A stretch of DNA of 64,000 bases from positions 8,181,576-8,245,575 of the forward strand of contig JAQFVV010000036.1 in assembly GCA_028023455.1 (NCBI GenBank), in the 5' to 3' direction. The translations under genes were made by a program, and so were the position numbers. Under the pieces are notes generated by a model. The model was not told the origin of the DNA. It saw nothing but the letters and a program-made list of their open reading frames with translations, and ran no database searches. The number at the start of each line of letters is the position of its first letter. Position 1 is the stretch's first letter. Source of the DNA: Epiperipatus broadwayi (Eukaryota; Onychophora; Udeonychophora; Euonychophora; Peripatidae). Below, piece after piece: positions 34,679 through 46,499 of this stretch.

Positions 34679-34853
34679 ATGAGTAGGCACTAGATAGGGG
34701 TTTTATGCACAAACCTTCCTGTATCCATTGATTATTCTGTATGGCACTGAGTAGCACTACTGTATGAAGAGTTTAGCCTCTGTGTAAACCGCTTATGTAA
34801 GCATAAAGAATGGTTATCATGTGATGTTTAATGATTTAAGTTCAGTTATGAAT

Positions 34854-35394
34854 ATGAATTTTTTTGTTATATCATAAGTTCTTTATAAAGCCATTTTAAT
34901 CTTGGAGCATGAGATATTAGACAATTCGAATTACTTAATGAAAAGATTTTAACAATTGTATTGCATGTCAATTTCTTTTTGTCAATTCAAGTGAAATGCA
35001 GTTTGTGAAATTGCAGACATTGAAAATGTGATGTCAAGAATATTTCTATACATATTTTTTTGTTATATATTATTTCTTAATGTTTATTTGTAGCTTTATT
35101 GATTTTTTTTAATGACAAAATTTAAGAATGATTTAATAATATTATTTTGCAATATGGAGCTTCTTTTTTGCAAAGTTGAGTTTTCAATATAATTTTAAAG
35201 TTTTTCAAATATTTTGTTCCAACAAGAATTCACTTTTTAAAAAAAAAAAATCTATAAGATTTAATATACAAATTAATTGAAATACTTAAAAGTGGTCATT
35301 CTTTACATTACAGTTTATCATCTGCAACTGTTTGAAAATTGAATTTTCACCCATGAGACTAATATATATATATATATATATATATTGAACCCAT
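34854..35394. other. Spacer with (AT)n tract
   Basis: AT-rich DNA ending in an (AT)n run at 35361-35385. No gene recognised. Confidence 0.35.
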
Positions 35395-38300
35395 ACCGAA
35401 TTAAAAGGATAACTCTTAAACTACTTCACATCAAATATATGATCATTATCGAAACAATAGTCATTAAAACAATACGTTAACTAGCTCAATATATTTCTAA
35501 TATACTATATCTAATAAAATTAACTTTTAAAATAATTTATCTAAAATCAAACAACAAACCCACATAAATTAAGTATTAAGGTTCAAATCAGATCCACAGC
35601 TCATTTATTATGGTAACAACTTAAACTATGACTAGTTCATTATTTATTCTTATAATATGGTTTGATTAAAATACTAACAAAAAATTATGGATACTTTTGC
35701 ATGAGACATTCAGCAAGGTACACTGTTGGTTTAACATTGAGGTTGTATCCTGAAAGATATATTCTCAATGGTGTAAAGATATTACCTCTATATGGTTTAT
35801 AAAAACACTACCTTGTAATACTCTCATGTCTTACAAGACAGATAAATAATCCAAATTAAATAATCTATAAAATTTATTATAAAACATTAAATTAATTACT
35901 ATTCTTTCATGAAAAATAATATTTAACATTAATATTTAAACAGCATTAAGCTGTTGCACATGCGCTTTGCAGATTTTAAAATAAATGATATACTTATATT
36001 TAACATTAACTAAAATTCCTATCCATTATCACTTCCTCTAACTCTTATAATCATTCAACATCTCAGATTCATCTTATAATAATAATGCTAAGCAAAGTAA
36101 TACAATGTAGTTAAATATAATGAGGAATTTTACATATATTCAACTACTCTCACAAAACAATGAACAACTAGAATATTTTCAAGATTCTTAAAATAATACA
36201 TCTACTTAATTACGACTCCTCAATAATCATAAATAAGATTATAAATTCTTATAAAAAACATCAACTATAATATTTCAAATAAATTTTAAATCATTTCCTA
36301 TCATATTATGCCATAAAAATCTTTTATTTCTATATGGCATTTACAGATATTATATTCTTAATATAATTACAATATTAAATATTTTAAAATTGGTATTGTA
36401 TAATCTTCATAATCATTATTAATAAAATATTCTGTAATAATAATTATAATATATTTTTATTAATCATGCGCAATAATATAATGATACAAATAATTTTCAT
36501 GACTCATGTATGTGAATACGAAGATTCAAAATCTATTAACAATTTTATTATTATTTAACAATATACTATATTTACAACAATATCTATAAAATTTAAAATA
36601 TTTACAAAAAATAACAAAACAAAATTAATTTCATTAATAAATTTACACAAGAAAACAAGATGAAAATAAATAAACATTAAATAGTTTTCACTCTGACTAT
36701 TTACGGGATAAAATATAATACAGTATATGATACATTACAGTAGTAATACTTATTTTCTACAATTACGAAAACAATATTCTATTATCATAAAACAATAATA
36801 ACTAAATACAATTTATTTAACTAATAATATGTTTGAAAGTAATTATAATTATAGTAATACCTATTAGCTATAAAATTTAAATTAAAATTAGCACTTGTTC
36901 AAAATTTAGCATATAACATTATCTTGAAAAGATTAAGCATATTGTTTATATACTAGTAAAGTATTTACTTTTCAAGTATATTTTAACATTTCAATATGAA
37001 TTTAAATAAAGAAAAATATGGTCACTGAAATAACTTTATTCATTACTTTATAAAAACTATTTACTTTTAAAATATTTTAAATAATCCTATAACTTTACTT
37101 TTCTATAAGTTCACTCTTCTTATAAAATATTTAAATTATATTAAATAATTATATATTGTTTGTACATGCTATATTTATTCATTTTATAATCTGTTACCAT
37201 AATAGCATTTGGATGTTATGTTTCCATATTCTCTCTCACAACCAAACAAAATATGTATTAAATATTTGAGTTTAATAATCTCTATTATTCATATATCTCT
37301 ACAAATATCAAATCATTCCTTTTCTTCTTTCTCTATAAACAATAAATAAACATTTATGATAAAAAATTTCTCCTCTTGCATTCACAAATATTGGCAACTT
37401 TCTACAGTCCAGTTATGATTCTAACCAACTTTTAAACTACCATTTACAATGCAATATCCAGTGTCAATTAATAGTGATTATAGTGAGGGATAAGAATACA
37501 ATAATAACTCAAATGAATATGAAATACCATGGTTACAGTGTTTAAAGTCACATATTTATCATGTACCCTAAATTCTGGTCATGGCTTTTACCTGAGCTCT
37601 TACTGAACTATGAAAATAATGTACCTGATCATGTACTAAATATACAGAACTTTGTTACCTGTATTTAATTGCTTAATTCATAACAATATGATTTACATAT
37701 AATATTCCTCCTCAATATCCCTAGCACCCAGGATTTCATTTTACAAGTAATTTCCCAGACCACTATCCTTCATCTTCCACATTTTGAATACTTGTCTTGA
37801 CATCACAAAGAACATCTAACTACATATTATAAAATAATCTCCAAACTACATTATCAAAATAAATAAACATTATACACACAAATGATTTCGATAAAATATC
37901 CATCATTATCACACATTCATTCATTTACAATATAATACTAGACAATTCAGAAATCAATGTTTTCATTTATTGTATTTAAACAGGTACTGTCTAGAATGAT
38001 ATCTCAGAAACTCATAATCATATTGAAAAAATATGCATACTTAAGCATTTATAAAATTGTTTAAATACTTTCAGATAACACACCAAGTATTTCTTTATAT
38101 TGCATTCATTAAACAATTAATATACTTTTAATCATATAAATATGATTCTATCTGGTTTTAGTACTCAAGCAATATGATAAATGAAATAAAATATACATTA
38201 AAATATTAAAATGCATAATAATTTACTTTTAATTCTAACAATTATTGGAATTAAATACAGCAATTCCCTTCTTTCCTTGGTCATCTGAACATAAAGTAAG

Positions 38301-40518
38301 TTATAGGTATGTTTTATTTTTACCTTTCAGAAAATTAAATTTTCTGATATCAATTATTTTTTAAAATAAATTATTTCAATCTTAAAACTAAGCATACCTC
38401 TAAAAAACAATATTGTTAACTGAATATTATTTTTAATAATAAAAAATATTAATACTAAAAATAGAAAAGTAATAAATTCAAAGCTACTTATTTGCTTTCA
38501 TGCCTTCAGTGCCATTGATAAAAAATAGATCTCATTCAGTTGCTATGGATACAAAAAAAATTGAACAAACTTTCTTTTCTCCACTATACTGAACAAAACT
38601 CCAAAATGTACAAAATTAAATCATTACAAATCTCTACAAATTACTGTCCATCCATACTGGATAAATAGTCTATCTAAGTTCATTTTCTTAGCATTTCCAG
38701 GAGAAGAGGTATTTCAGAAGAAACACATTCGTTGATATAATTTTTATACTAGGTAGTAATTTCCCATATGTACATTTTTTATCTATGCTAATTCAGACTT
38801 TTGGCAAAATGACAAAATTAATATCTCATCAGAAAGTATTTATAAAACATTTTAAAGAATAAGATTATTTATTGGTTAATGAATTTTTTTCAATAGACAA
38901 CTTTCTTATTTTTTTTTTAAAATGTATGCGCTCATATTTAAATGGTAATAAATTATCACCAGATGTCTCTTAAACATTCAAGATTTTATTTTTTTCTAAC
39001 ATGCACATATTGATTAAATAATTTCTTGCAATATTATATGATCTCTTCATTCAGATAATGTTTTATAAAAACATAAAACAATTTAAAGATAATATTAAAA
39101 TTCATCTCTCTTTTAACAGGGAAATATTTTTAAAATGTAAAGTTCAAAACAACATTTTCTTCATCTTGATATGCCCAATTTAAAAAATACATAATGTTCA
39201 TTCAGGCCATTCTCTTTCAAACAAACTAGTAGTAAAACATTTTTACATATGCATTCACAGATAATATAAAATATATTTACATTTATATAATTCCTACATA
39301 TGTATTTAATTCATTTGCATAATATCATTTGTTGCTTTTCCTTTTCTACCTTTTAAAGCACATATAACTTATTAAATAGCCTTCAACAAATATCCTCAAC
39401 AGAATAATAAGATATAAATTTCTTGACAGTTTACATTTATGAGGATTTATTGTAATTGTTAAATATAAATGTTCTTTCATTTCACACATACTAAAAATAT
39501 TAAATATAAAGTTTTTATGAATCCTTAGAATTTCCACAGTTATTTGGTTGCAATTCTCACAGCTTCTGCTATCCATTAGGCTGATAATTCTATGACAACT
39601 ATTGGTCTCCCTAAAATTATTGCAATTTCATTAAGCATCAATATGAAAATATTACTGACAGGAAATTAATTCGTTTACCCAAACACTGTATAGATTAAAA
39701 CAATTATTTAAAATTATACTTTTAACTTTACTAAAAAAAATATTTTTAAAAATTAAAACTTTTAAAGACAAGATCAGATTAGACAAACAAAGCAAGACAA
39801 AATTAGACACAACTAGACTGATTGAACAACTATATTTATGTTTATCTTATCCAGTGATTTCATTGATTGATCCAAGTTCTTAAATACTAATTTACATATA
39901 AATTATATTATTTTGCCTACGAAATAATTTTCTAAAATAATATGACTAATTATTTTTATATTATCTAAAATTGATTTAATATTTTTATAATATAAAATAC
40001 CTTTATTTAAACAATTAAAATATTTTTTAATAACCTGAATATTAACTTTAAAATAGAAAATATTATTTAGATCACACTATAAAAATTGTTACTTTTAAAA
40101 TAAAATTTACAATATTAATTGCAACATTTTCATGTTTCAATTTTTGCTAACAAGGAACTAAAAATTAATATTTCTGTATAACACATGTAAGTTCAAAGAC
40201 AAACACACATACTTTAATGACATGTGGCACTTTTCAGAACATTCTAGAATAATTTAAATTCTAACTATTTAAAATGATAAATTAAGAAAATTATTTTAAA
40301 ATATATTAGAAATGTTATATAATATTAAATATTGTAATTAAATTATTGTTTTAACATTATATTCTTTAACATAATAAACATTAATTAATTTTATCTTTCA
40401 AATAATATATAATATATTACTTTTATCATTAAAGTTATATTAAAACAACTTTAAAATACTCTAAATATCTTTATAAACTTTCTATCTAATAAGTTTAAAC
40501 CTACTTTACTCACAAAAT
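35395..40518. other. Five-kb strand-skewed AT-rich domain
   Basis: Throughout this stretch the plus strand has far more C than G and more A than T; sampled 60-base lines have 0-5 G against 6-13 C. The skew starts after the (AT)n tract near 35385 and ends at the RTE insertion at 40519. I find no genes and almost no repeats, apart from about 50 bp at 35938-35985 related to the palindrome family at 45390. Minus-strand transcription, as a long 3' untranslated region or non-coding RNA, is one reading; an unrecognised ancient repeat is another. Confidence 0.6.
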
Positions 40519-40640
40519 TAATATAAAGAAAAACTATATTTACAGTTGATATTCCTAATCTTCGGAAACATTCTAATGAATTTAAATTAGAACTTACAAA
40601 TCGGTTTCAAGTATTAGTAGATTTTGAACATGATTCAGAT

Positions 40641-41054
40641 TTGAATGAAATTAATATGAAAATAACTGATACACTTTTAAAAACTGCAACAAAGATAGCT
40701 GGTAGAAAAAAGCAGCAATTGACTAATAAAATTTCTACTGAGACTAGAGAACTTATGAAGAAAAGAAGGAATATGAAGATATGCAAGAATGATGCATTAA
40801 AAAGAATTGAATATCTCGAATTTTGTAAAATGGTGCGGAAAAGAGTTGAAAATGATTTAAGAAAGTATAACTGTGAATTAGCAAGAAAAGCTGTAGAAGA
40901 AAATAAAAGTCTTAAGAATGTAAAACAACATTTTGGTATTGGTAGGAAATTTATATCTGCAATAAGGAAAAAAGATGGAATTATTACTAAGAAGAGGGAT
41001 GACATTATGAGATTGGTAGAAGATTTTTATCGAGAATTATATAGTAATAAATAA
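40641..41054 (+). pseudogene. RTE linker region between endonuclease and RT
   Basis: A lysine-rich open piece of 137 codons aligns with residues preceding the RT in the copy at 52899-53530. It contains no catalytic motif. It ends at a stop (LYSNK then stop) where related copies continue NEQMPPISI, so the stop is a lesion. Confidence 0.75.
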
Positions 41055-41131
41055 CAAGTACCTCCTATATCTATTACATCTTCCGAATTGCCCAGAATTT
41101 TAAATGAAGAAGTGAGAAATGCAGTAAATGT

Positions 41132-42586
41132 ATGAAAAAAGGAAAGGCTCCAGGTAATGATGGAATTATAATTGATATATTAAAAGAAGCAGGTGAAGAA
41201 ACAGAAAAAATATTAGCAAAGTTATATACCAAATGTCTAAATGATAAAGATGTACCGGATGATTGGAAGAATGCAGTAATAATATTAATATTTAAAAAAG
41301 GTGATAAAGAAGATATTAGAAATTACAGACCTATCAGCCTTTTATCAGTTTTATATAAAATTTTTACCAAGATAATTACAACTCGTCTACAGAGAACCTT
41401 GGATTTTCACCAACCAAGAGAACAAGCTGGATTTAAAAGTGGTTTTAGTACAGTAAATCATATTCAAGTATTGAGAGAAGTTATAGAAAGGACAAATGAA
41501 TATGAGTTGTCATTGTGTTTTGGATTTGTAGATTATGAAAAGGCATTTGATTCTATAAACATTTCTTCAGTGATTAAAGCATTGGATCATCAAGGTATAG
41601 ATCCAGGATATTGTCATATTTTAAAGAATATTTATAAAAATGCAACAGCAACAATTAGATTACATAATGATACTGGGAAAGTCAATATTGAGAAAGGTGT
41701 AAGACAAGGTGACTCCATATCTCCAAAACTTTTTACAGCAGTGCTGCAAGAAGTATTTTGTGGATTAAAATGGGAAACTAAAGGAGTGAAAGTAAATGGA
41801 GATTATTTAAGTCATTTAGATTTCGCAGATGATGTAGTTGTTTTTGCAAATAATGCTTTCAAGCTGCAGGAAATGTTGCAGGAGTTATCAGATGAAAATA
41901 GGAAAGTAGGACTAAAGATAAATGTTAAAAAGACTAAAGTAATGTTTAATCGATTTGCTCAAAATATGAAAATAAAGATTGATTATGATGAATTAGAAGA
42001 AGTTAAGAGTTACAAATACCTTGGTCAGATTATTAATACAGATGGAAACATAATAGAGGAAATTAATCATAGAATTATACTTGGTTGGAGTGCTTTTGGT
42101 AGAAATAACTTGATATTAAAAGGAAATATGCCTATGTGTTTGAAAAGAAAGGTTTTTAACAAATGTGTTTTACCAGTTCTTACTTATGGATCTGAGACTT
42201 GGACACTTAATAGAAGATCAATACAGAGACTTCAGACCACTCAAAGAAGTATGGAGAGATGTATGTTGGGAGTAACAAGAAGAGATCGAAAACGCAATGT
42301 ATGGGTAAGAGAACAAACAGGTGTTACTGACCTCATTGAAAAAATTAAAAGATTGAAGTGGAGTTGGGCTGGACATATTGCTAGAAGAGATGATAATAGA
42401 TGGACAATTGAAATTTTAAACTGGATTCCAAGAGATTGTAAAAGACCTAGAAGGAGACCACATGTAAGATGGATGGATGAAATAAGAAAATGTGTAGGGG
42501 TGATGTGGAGAAGAGAAGCTAAAGATCGGAGAAGATGGATTAAACTTGGAGAGACCTTCATCCTGCAGTGGATTGATAATGGTTGA
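41132..42586 (+). CDS. RTE-clade reverse transcriptase ORF, truncated at the N-terminus
   Basis: The 484-codon open frame encodes the RT that copies the element's RNA at the target site. RT motifs in order: DWKNAVIILIFKKGDK (about 44-59), NYRPISLLSVLYKI (64-77), motif A FVDYEKAFDSI with the catalytic aspartate (132-142), motif B GVRQGDSISPKLFTA (189-203), motif C DFADDVVVF with the aspartate pair (230-238). The C-terminal part has LTYGSETWTLNRR and W-AGHIARR-D--RW, a signature common in the RTE clade. The start methionine is internal: a frameshift near 41125 separates it from the linker frame, and the apurinic endonuclease domain is absent through 5' truncation. It cannot move on its own as it stands, though the RT itself looks intact. 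The stop is followed at once by the (ATG)n tail. Confidence 0.85.
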   Translation: MKKGKAPGNDGIIIDILKEAGEETEKILAKLYTKCLNDKDVPDDWKNAVIILIFKKGDKEDIRNYRPISLLSVLYKIFTKIITTRLQRTLDFHQPREQAGFKSGFSTVNHIQVLREVIERTNEYELSLCFGFVDYEKAFDSINISSVIKALDHQGIDPGYCHILKNIYKNATATIRLHNDTGKVNIEKGVRQGDSISPKLFTAVLQEVFCGLKWETKGVKVNGDYLSHLDFADDVVVFANNAFKLQEMLQELSDENRKVGLKINVKKTKVMFNRFAQNMKIKIDYDELEEVKSYKYLGQIINTDGNIIEEINHRIILGWSAFGRNNLILKGNMPMCLKRKVFNKCVLPVLTYGSETWTLNRRSIQRLQTTQRSMERCMLGVTRRDRKRNVWVREQTGVTDLIEKIKRLKWSWAGHIARRDDNRWTIEILNWIPRDCKRPRRRPHVRWMDEIRKCVGVMWRREAKDRRRWIKLGETFILQWIDNG

Positions 42587-42621
42587 TAATGATGATGATG
42601 ATGATGATGGACTAATATAAA

Positions 42622-43302
42622 TTTAAAAATTTTTAAATCTAGCTATTTTTAAATTCTTCTTAAAATGACTGTGGTAAATAGCATGGGCACAATATATATA
42701 TATTACAAATTTGCAAATATTTTGTTCATCTGCTTAAAGAAGTGGTTTTTTTCTGCATTAGGTTATAAAGAAGAATAGAGCCACTTTGTTATGTTGATGA
42801 ACAAACATTTTTAAATTTGACTTACAAATACAAATGAAGGAAAATAATGGATATTATATATATAAATGATCTAAAAGCTCAGAGCCTGGAGTTATAATTG
42901 TCATCTGATCAGAAAAAAAGTCCTCACAAATTTATTGCATCTGAAACACTGTATTTTAAAAAGATATGGCATAAAAACAGTCACATGTTAAAATAAATGT
43001 TAAATGAATATGATTACTAATAAAGTATGATATATGGCATTCAATATGTACTATAGTTAATAAAAAGTTAGATTCTTTAAGACCACAATTCTATATGCCC
43101 ATGTTTGGTTATTTTTACTTCTTCAAAGCTGTATTTATTGCAAAGTTATTATTCTTGTATAGTTGCATGAGAAAAATCTTTACTAACTTAAATTTAATAT
43201 TATTGTCATATATTGTAAAAATATTGTAGTTTTATTATATAGGACTAGTGATTCTGTCTATTTAGCTAAATATAAGACTGTTTGTTAGATGAATATATAA
43301 AG
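42622..43302. other. Spacer
   Basis: AT-rich DNA without a recognised feature. Confidence 0.35.
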
Positions 43303-43800
43303 GGGGGATCCAAAAATAACCGGAATTGTTCTCTGGTTTGCATGCCTGTTGTAGTATATGTTTTATCTGTTACATATTTCTTGCAGGGACCCTTCTGCAT
43401 AAATCTGCCAAATGACGTCACCATGTGAAATTGTGGCTTCACTTAGCACATTTTTTTCTAAAGTGCATTTCGCATATTTGTCAATTTTTTTATGACTGAA
43501 ATGTTAGAATTAACACTGATTTTTTTCCATGCTAACAGCATTTTTCTCAGATTTAGTTTGTAACAGATATTTTATCTGCAAGTTCTGAAACATTTAGGTG
43601 ATGCGGTAAGCCAAACATTTCATTTTGTGCAAAGAAAAGATGCAAAACTCCACCCCAACAGTGTCATCTCTCAAAGGCTTGGTTGCAAAACACTTTAAAT
43701 TCATCATAATCCAGCTTATCTATCAGCCATATTCACTCAATCTTGTTTTGTGCCATTTTTTTAATCTCTCAAATGAAAAAAATATCTCAATTTTTTTTTG
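43303..43800 (+). mobile_element. Mariner-type DNA transposon relic
   Basis: The left end has ggggggatcc then aaaataaccggaatt, resembling mariner termini. About 310 bp further, 43652-43780 reads in one frame as a decayed C-terminal transposase: a VAKHF segment, then QPYSLNLVLCHFF, which corresponds to the family's H/Q-PYSPDLAPCDFF motif with the catalytic-site aspartate changed to asparagine. Most of the transposase between these parts is deleted or unreadable. The right terminus is not clear; a run of 11 G follows at 43814-43824. Confidence 0.6.
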
Positions 43801-43824
43801 CTGACTTAGAAGTGGGGGGGGGGG

Positions 43825-44284
43825 AGGATGACAGAAGCATCACTTTTCAAGAATTTCTGGACTACTTTGAAAAATGAAAATCATGTTTAGACCAGTGTAT
43901 TGCATCAAATGGATAGTAATTTGAAAGTGATTAAATTTATAACACTTAAAAATAAATAAACAATTTTTTATTATAAAAGTCCAGTTATGTTTGGGTATTC
44001 CTGTATATAAATACCAATCACTAAAAAAATAATTAATGAAATGTAAGAGTATAAGAATGACAAAATATTTTCTTCCCTCCATAACTTTACAAACAATTAC
44101 TACTTATAAATTGGTTGGTACTAAGATAATATTTTCACATTAGCAGTTTATGTACTTTTACAAAAATTGTACCTGAAGACAAAAGTCTCAATAAGCCCCT
44201 TCAATTTCAAAATGCTAAATTTTGGTATTCATTCATCTGCATTAAAATTTGAAAATATGGTACATTCAACTTATGCCCCATGTG
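43825..44284. other. Spacer
   Basis: No recognised feature. Confidence 0.3.
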
Positions 44285-44520
44285 GCCACAAGAGGTGCTG
44301 TTTTCATGTCAACCACAAAAATATTCAGAGTAGGGGGCCAAAAGCAGTGATGCAAGTTCCAGCCGCTAGGTGGCGCTGTTCACCATGCATACACAGAAAC
44401 ATTATGCCAAGTAGCTTCCAGCACTACTGCTCACTTGGTGGTGCTGATAGTTATATGTAAACACATCTAGCTTACATCATCTGCTACCAGCAATCTAGCC
44501 CACTACATGGTGCTGTTTCT
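44285..44520 (+). promoter_or_regulatory. Array of four CTCF-like motifs
   Basis: Four related motifs end at 44300, 44378, 44446 and 44515, spaced 78, 68 and 69 bp: agaggtgctg, ctaggtggcgctg, ttggtggtgctg and acatggtgctg. The second, with ccgctaggtggcgctg, is very close to the CTCF core known from flies and vertebrates (AGGTGGCGC). Shared words before each (ttccagc, taccagc) suggest a decayed tandem repeat of about 70 bp. Binding is inferred from the motif only. Confidence 0.45.
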
Positions 44521-45375
44521 CCATGCTACGGTACTTATCATATAAAGAAAATTAATAAAATTTATACATATTAATAATCTTGCCTCACTTTTACGTCCAC
44601 AAAATCAGTGATTGCTTTCTTCACATTCATTTTAGATGCTTATTTATACTCCTTTCGAAGTTTGTACAACAAATTTTTTTCTAAAATCTTTTACTGTTAT
44701 TAATTTACTAAAAGATCTTTCAATGCTAACCATAATTAACAGAAGAATAAAAAACAATTGGAAAAGAATATATTTCATTAAATTCATGTTTTAAACTATT
44801 TGGTAATTCTGAAAATTTCTCAAGATAAATATTTGAATAAGACTTTTAAATAGTAAATTGTTCTGAGAAAATATTTAGAGTGTAATTATGATTTTAATTC
44901 ATTGAAAGTTTGAAAACATGTCACAGAAAAATGGCAAGTAAAAAATAGGTTTTGAGTTATCTTCATAAAGACCTGAAAGCATTGCCTTTTCATCTGAGTT
45001 GATGACTGAACCATGATTAATTAAGGGTATTTCAATGCTCACTATACTGCAGAGGGATAGAGTAGTCTTAAACACAAGTATATCTTCCAGATGTAGATTG
45101 GTATTCTGTGGTACACACAAATTTATAGAAGCTTGGAAATTTTTTTTATGCATGTTATTTTCCATAGTTAAATATTATTAAACTAATTGGATAAAAAAAA
45201 ACATTCATTAGCATATACCATTAAAGCAAAATAATAATTTTAATTTAATGATGTCATATCAACTGTATTTTGTCATTGATTGGAAATTATGTTTTTATTT
45301 TAGTAAATTTAGCAAAAAAACTGTAAACGTTATGCACACATATATTACATCATAGATAACTTGCCATTTTTATAA
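44521..45375. other. AT-rich spacer
   Basis: No recognised feature. Confidence 0.35.
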
Positions 45376-45389
45376 TAATACAAGTTATA

Positions 45390-46270
45390 AGATATTTATT
45401 TTATATAGCACTATGTTTTTTTTTATAAACTGTAATATTAATATTTAGCCATTAAACTAATGCACATGCGCTTTGTGGATTTTAAACTATAAGTTAATAC
45501 TCTCACTTTCCAAACACAATATAAAGTCTTTGTGAAAAGATAGAATGAATCCAGAATAAATCCATCTATCTTTTTGACCCAAATGTTTATGTATGGGCAA
45601 ATCTTAAGTGTTTAGAAATGACAGTGTGAAGATGTTAAGCGAGCAGTTTAAATTACTTTTACTATGCCTGAATGAATGACACTTGCAATTTTTTTTAGAA
45701 TTTACATTACGTCATTCTTATTTGAAATTAAACATATGTAAATAAGATATTTATTTTATATAGTGCTATGTTTTTTTCATAAACTGTAATATTAATAATA
45801 AATGTTGGGTCGAAAAGATACATGGATTCATTCTATCTTTTCACAAAGACTTTATCTTGTATTTGATGAGAGTATTCATTTATAGTTTAAAATCCACAAA
45901 GTGCATGTGCATTAGCTTAATGACTAATTATTAATATTACTGTTTATAAAAAAAAACATAATACTATATAAAATAAATATCTTATTTACATATGTTTAAT
46001 TTCAAATAAGAATGATATATCGTAAATTCTAAAAAAAATTGTGTCATTCATTCAGGCATAGTAAAAGTAATTTAAAGTGATCACTTAACATCTTCATGCT
46101 CTTATTTTTAAACACTTAAGATTTGCCCATACATAAATGTTTGGTCGAAAAATTAGATGGATTCATTCTATCTTTTCACAAAAACTTTATCTTGTGTTTG
46201 GAAAGTGAGAGTATTCATTTATAGTTTAAAATCCACAAAGCACATGTGCATTGGCTTAATGGCTAATTAT
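45390..46270. mobile_element. Palindromic retroelement with perfect 14-bp TSD
   Basis: The repeat taatacaagttata flanks it (45376-45389 and 46271-46284). Arms of about 380 bp (45395-45790 and 45925-46270) are inverted copies; between them (45795-45920) sits an extra half-unit in the right-arm orientation. Shared words include cacatgcgctttgtggatttt and its inverse. Half a unit recurs at 49195-49470 and a small piece at 35938-35985. No ORF is seen. The long target duplication argues for retrotransposition and not for a cut-and-paste foldback element. Confidence 0.75.
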
Positions 46271-46499
46271 TAATACAAGTTATATTTTTTTTTATGAATT
46301 TAGTCATAAAAGTCACATCTTAAAAAACAATAGAAAGCAAATCATGGAGAATTTAGATATACAAGGATTTTAAACAGTGAAATGAATTGTCTTGATAAAG
46401 TATTTCAATTCTTTAAAAAATAAATTAAGTTTGACATATAATATTAATAGTTATGTATGTAAATGGATTGTGTCCTGTACACAAGGGGGTCAGAATGAC

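Larger units (their letters stand above)
34456..34838 (+). mobile_element. Ribozyme-bearing retroelement, inverted dimer
   Basis: The element is flanked by 15-bp repeats, agtccagttatgcat (34441-34455) and agttcagttatgaat (34839-34853), 13 of 15 identical. Two arms of about 130 bp face each other, each with a hammerhead ribozyme core (34559-34605 minus, 34626-34678 plus). To the right of the arms is a single-copy terminus, from about 34790, ending with the family motif catgtgatg. The same terminus ends other members. No ORF is present. I infer a non-autonomous element of PLE type, by analogy with the inverted-arm-plus-tail elements at 5281 and 19723. Confidence 0.8.
40528..42612 (+). mobile_element. 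RTE LINE, 5'-truncated, best preserved copy
   Basis: The element is flanked by the 9-bp repeat taatataaa (40519-40527 and 42613-42621). It begins within the endonuclease-to-RT linker and ends in a short (TGA)n/(ATG)n tail (42586-42609), typical of RTE-clade elements. Two lesions break the reading frame: a stop at 41052-41054 and a 1-bp deletion near 41125. The RT frame after that is fully open. Confidence 0.9.

Noticed and set aside
35395-40518. Mitochondrial DNA insertion (NUMT)
   Set aside because: AT-rich and skewed like mtDNA, but no mitochondrial protein, tRNA or rRNA motif could be read in any part.
40607-41005. Minus-strand ORF over the RTE linker, and similar frames at 53059-53457 and 51471-51839
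   Set aside because: Antisense shadows of RTE coding sequence; hydrophobic runs arise from Lys/Glu codons read backwards.
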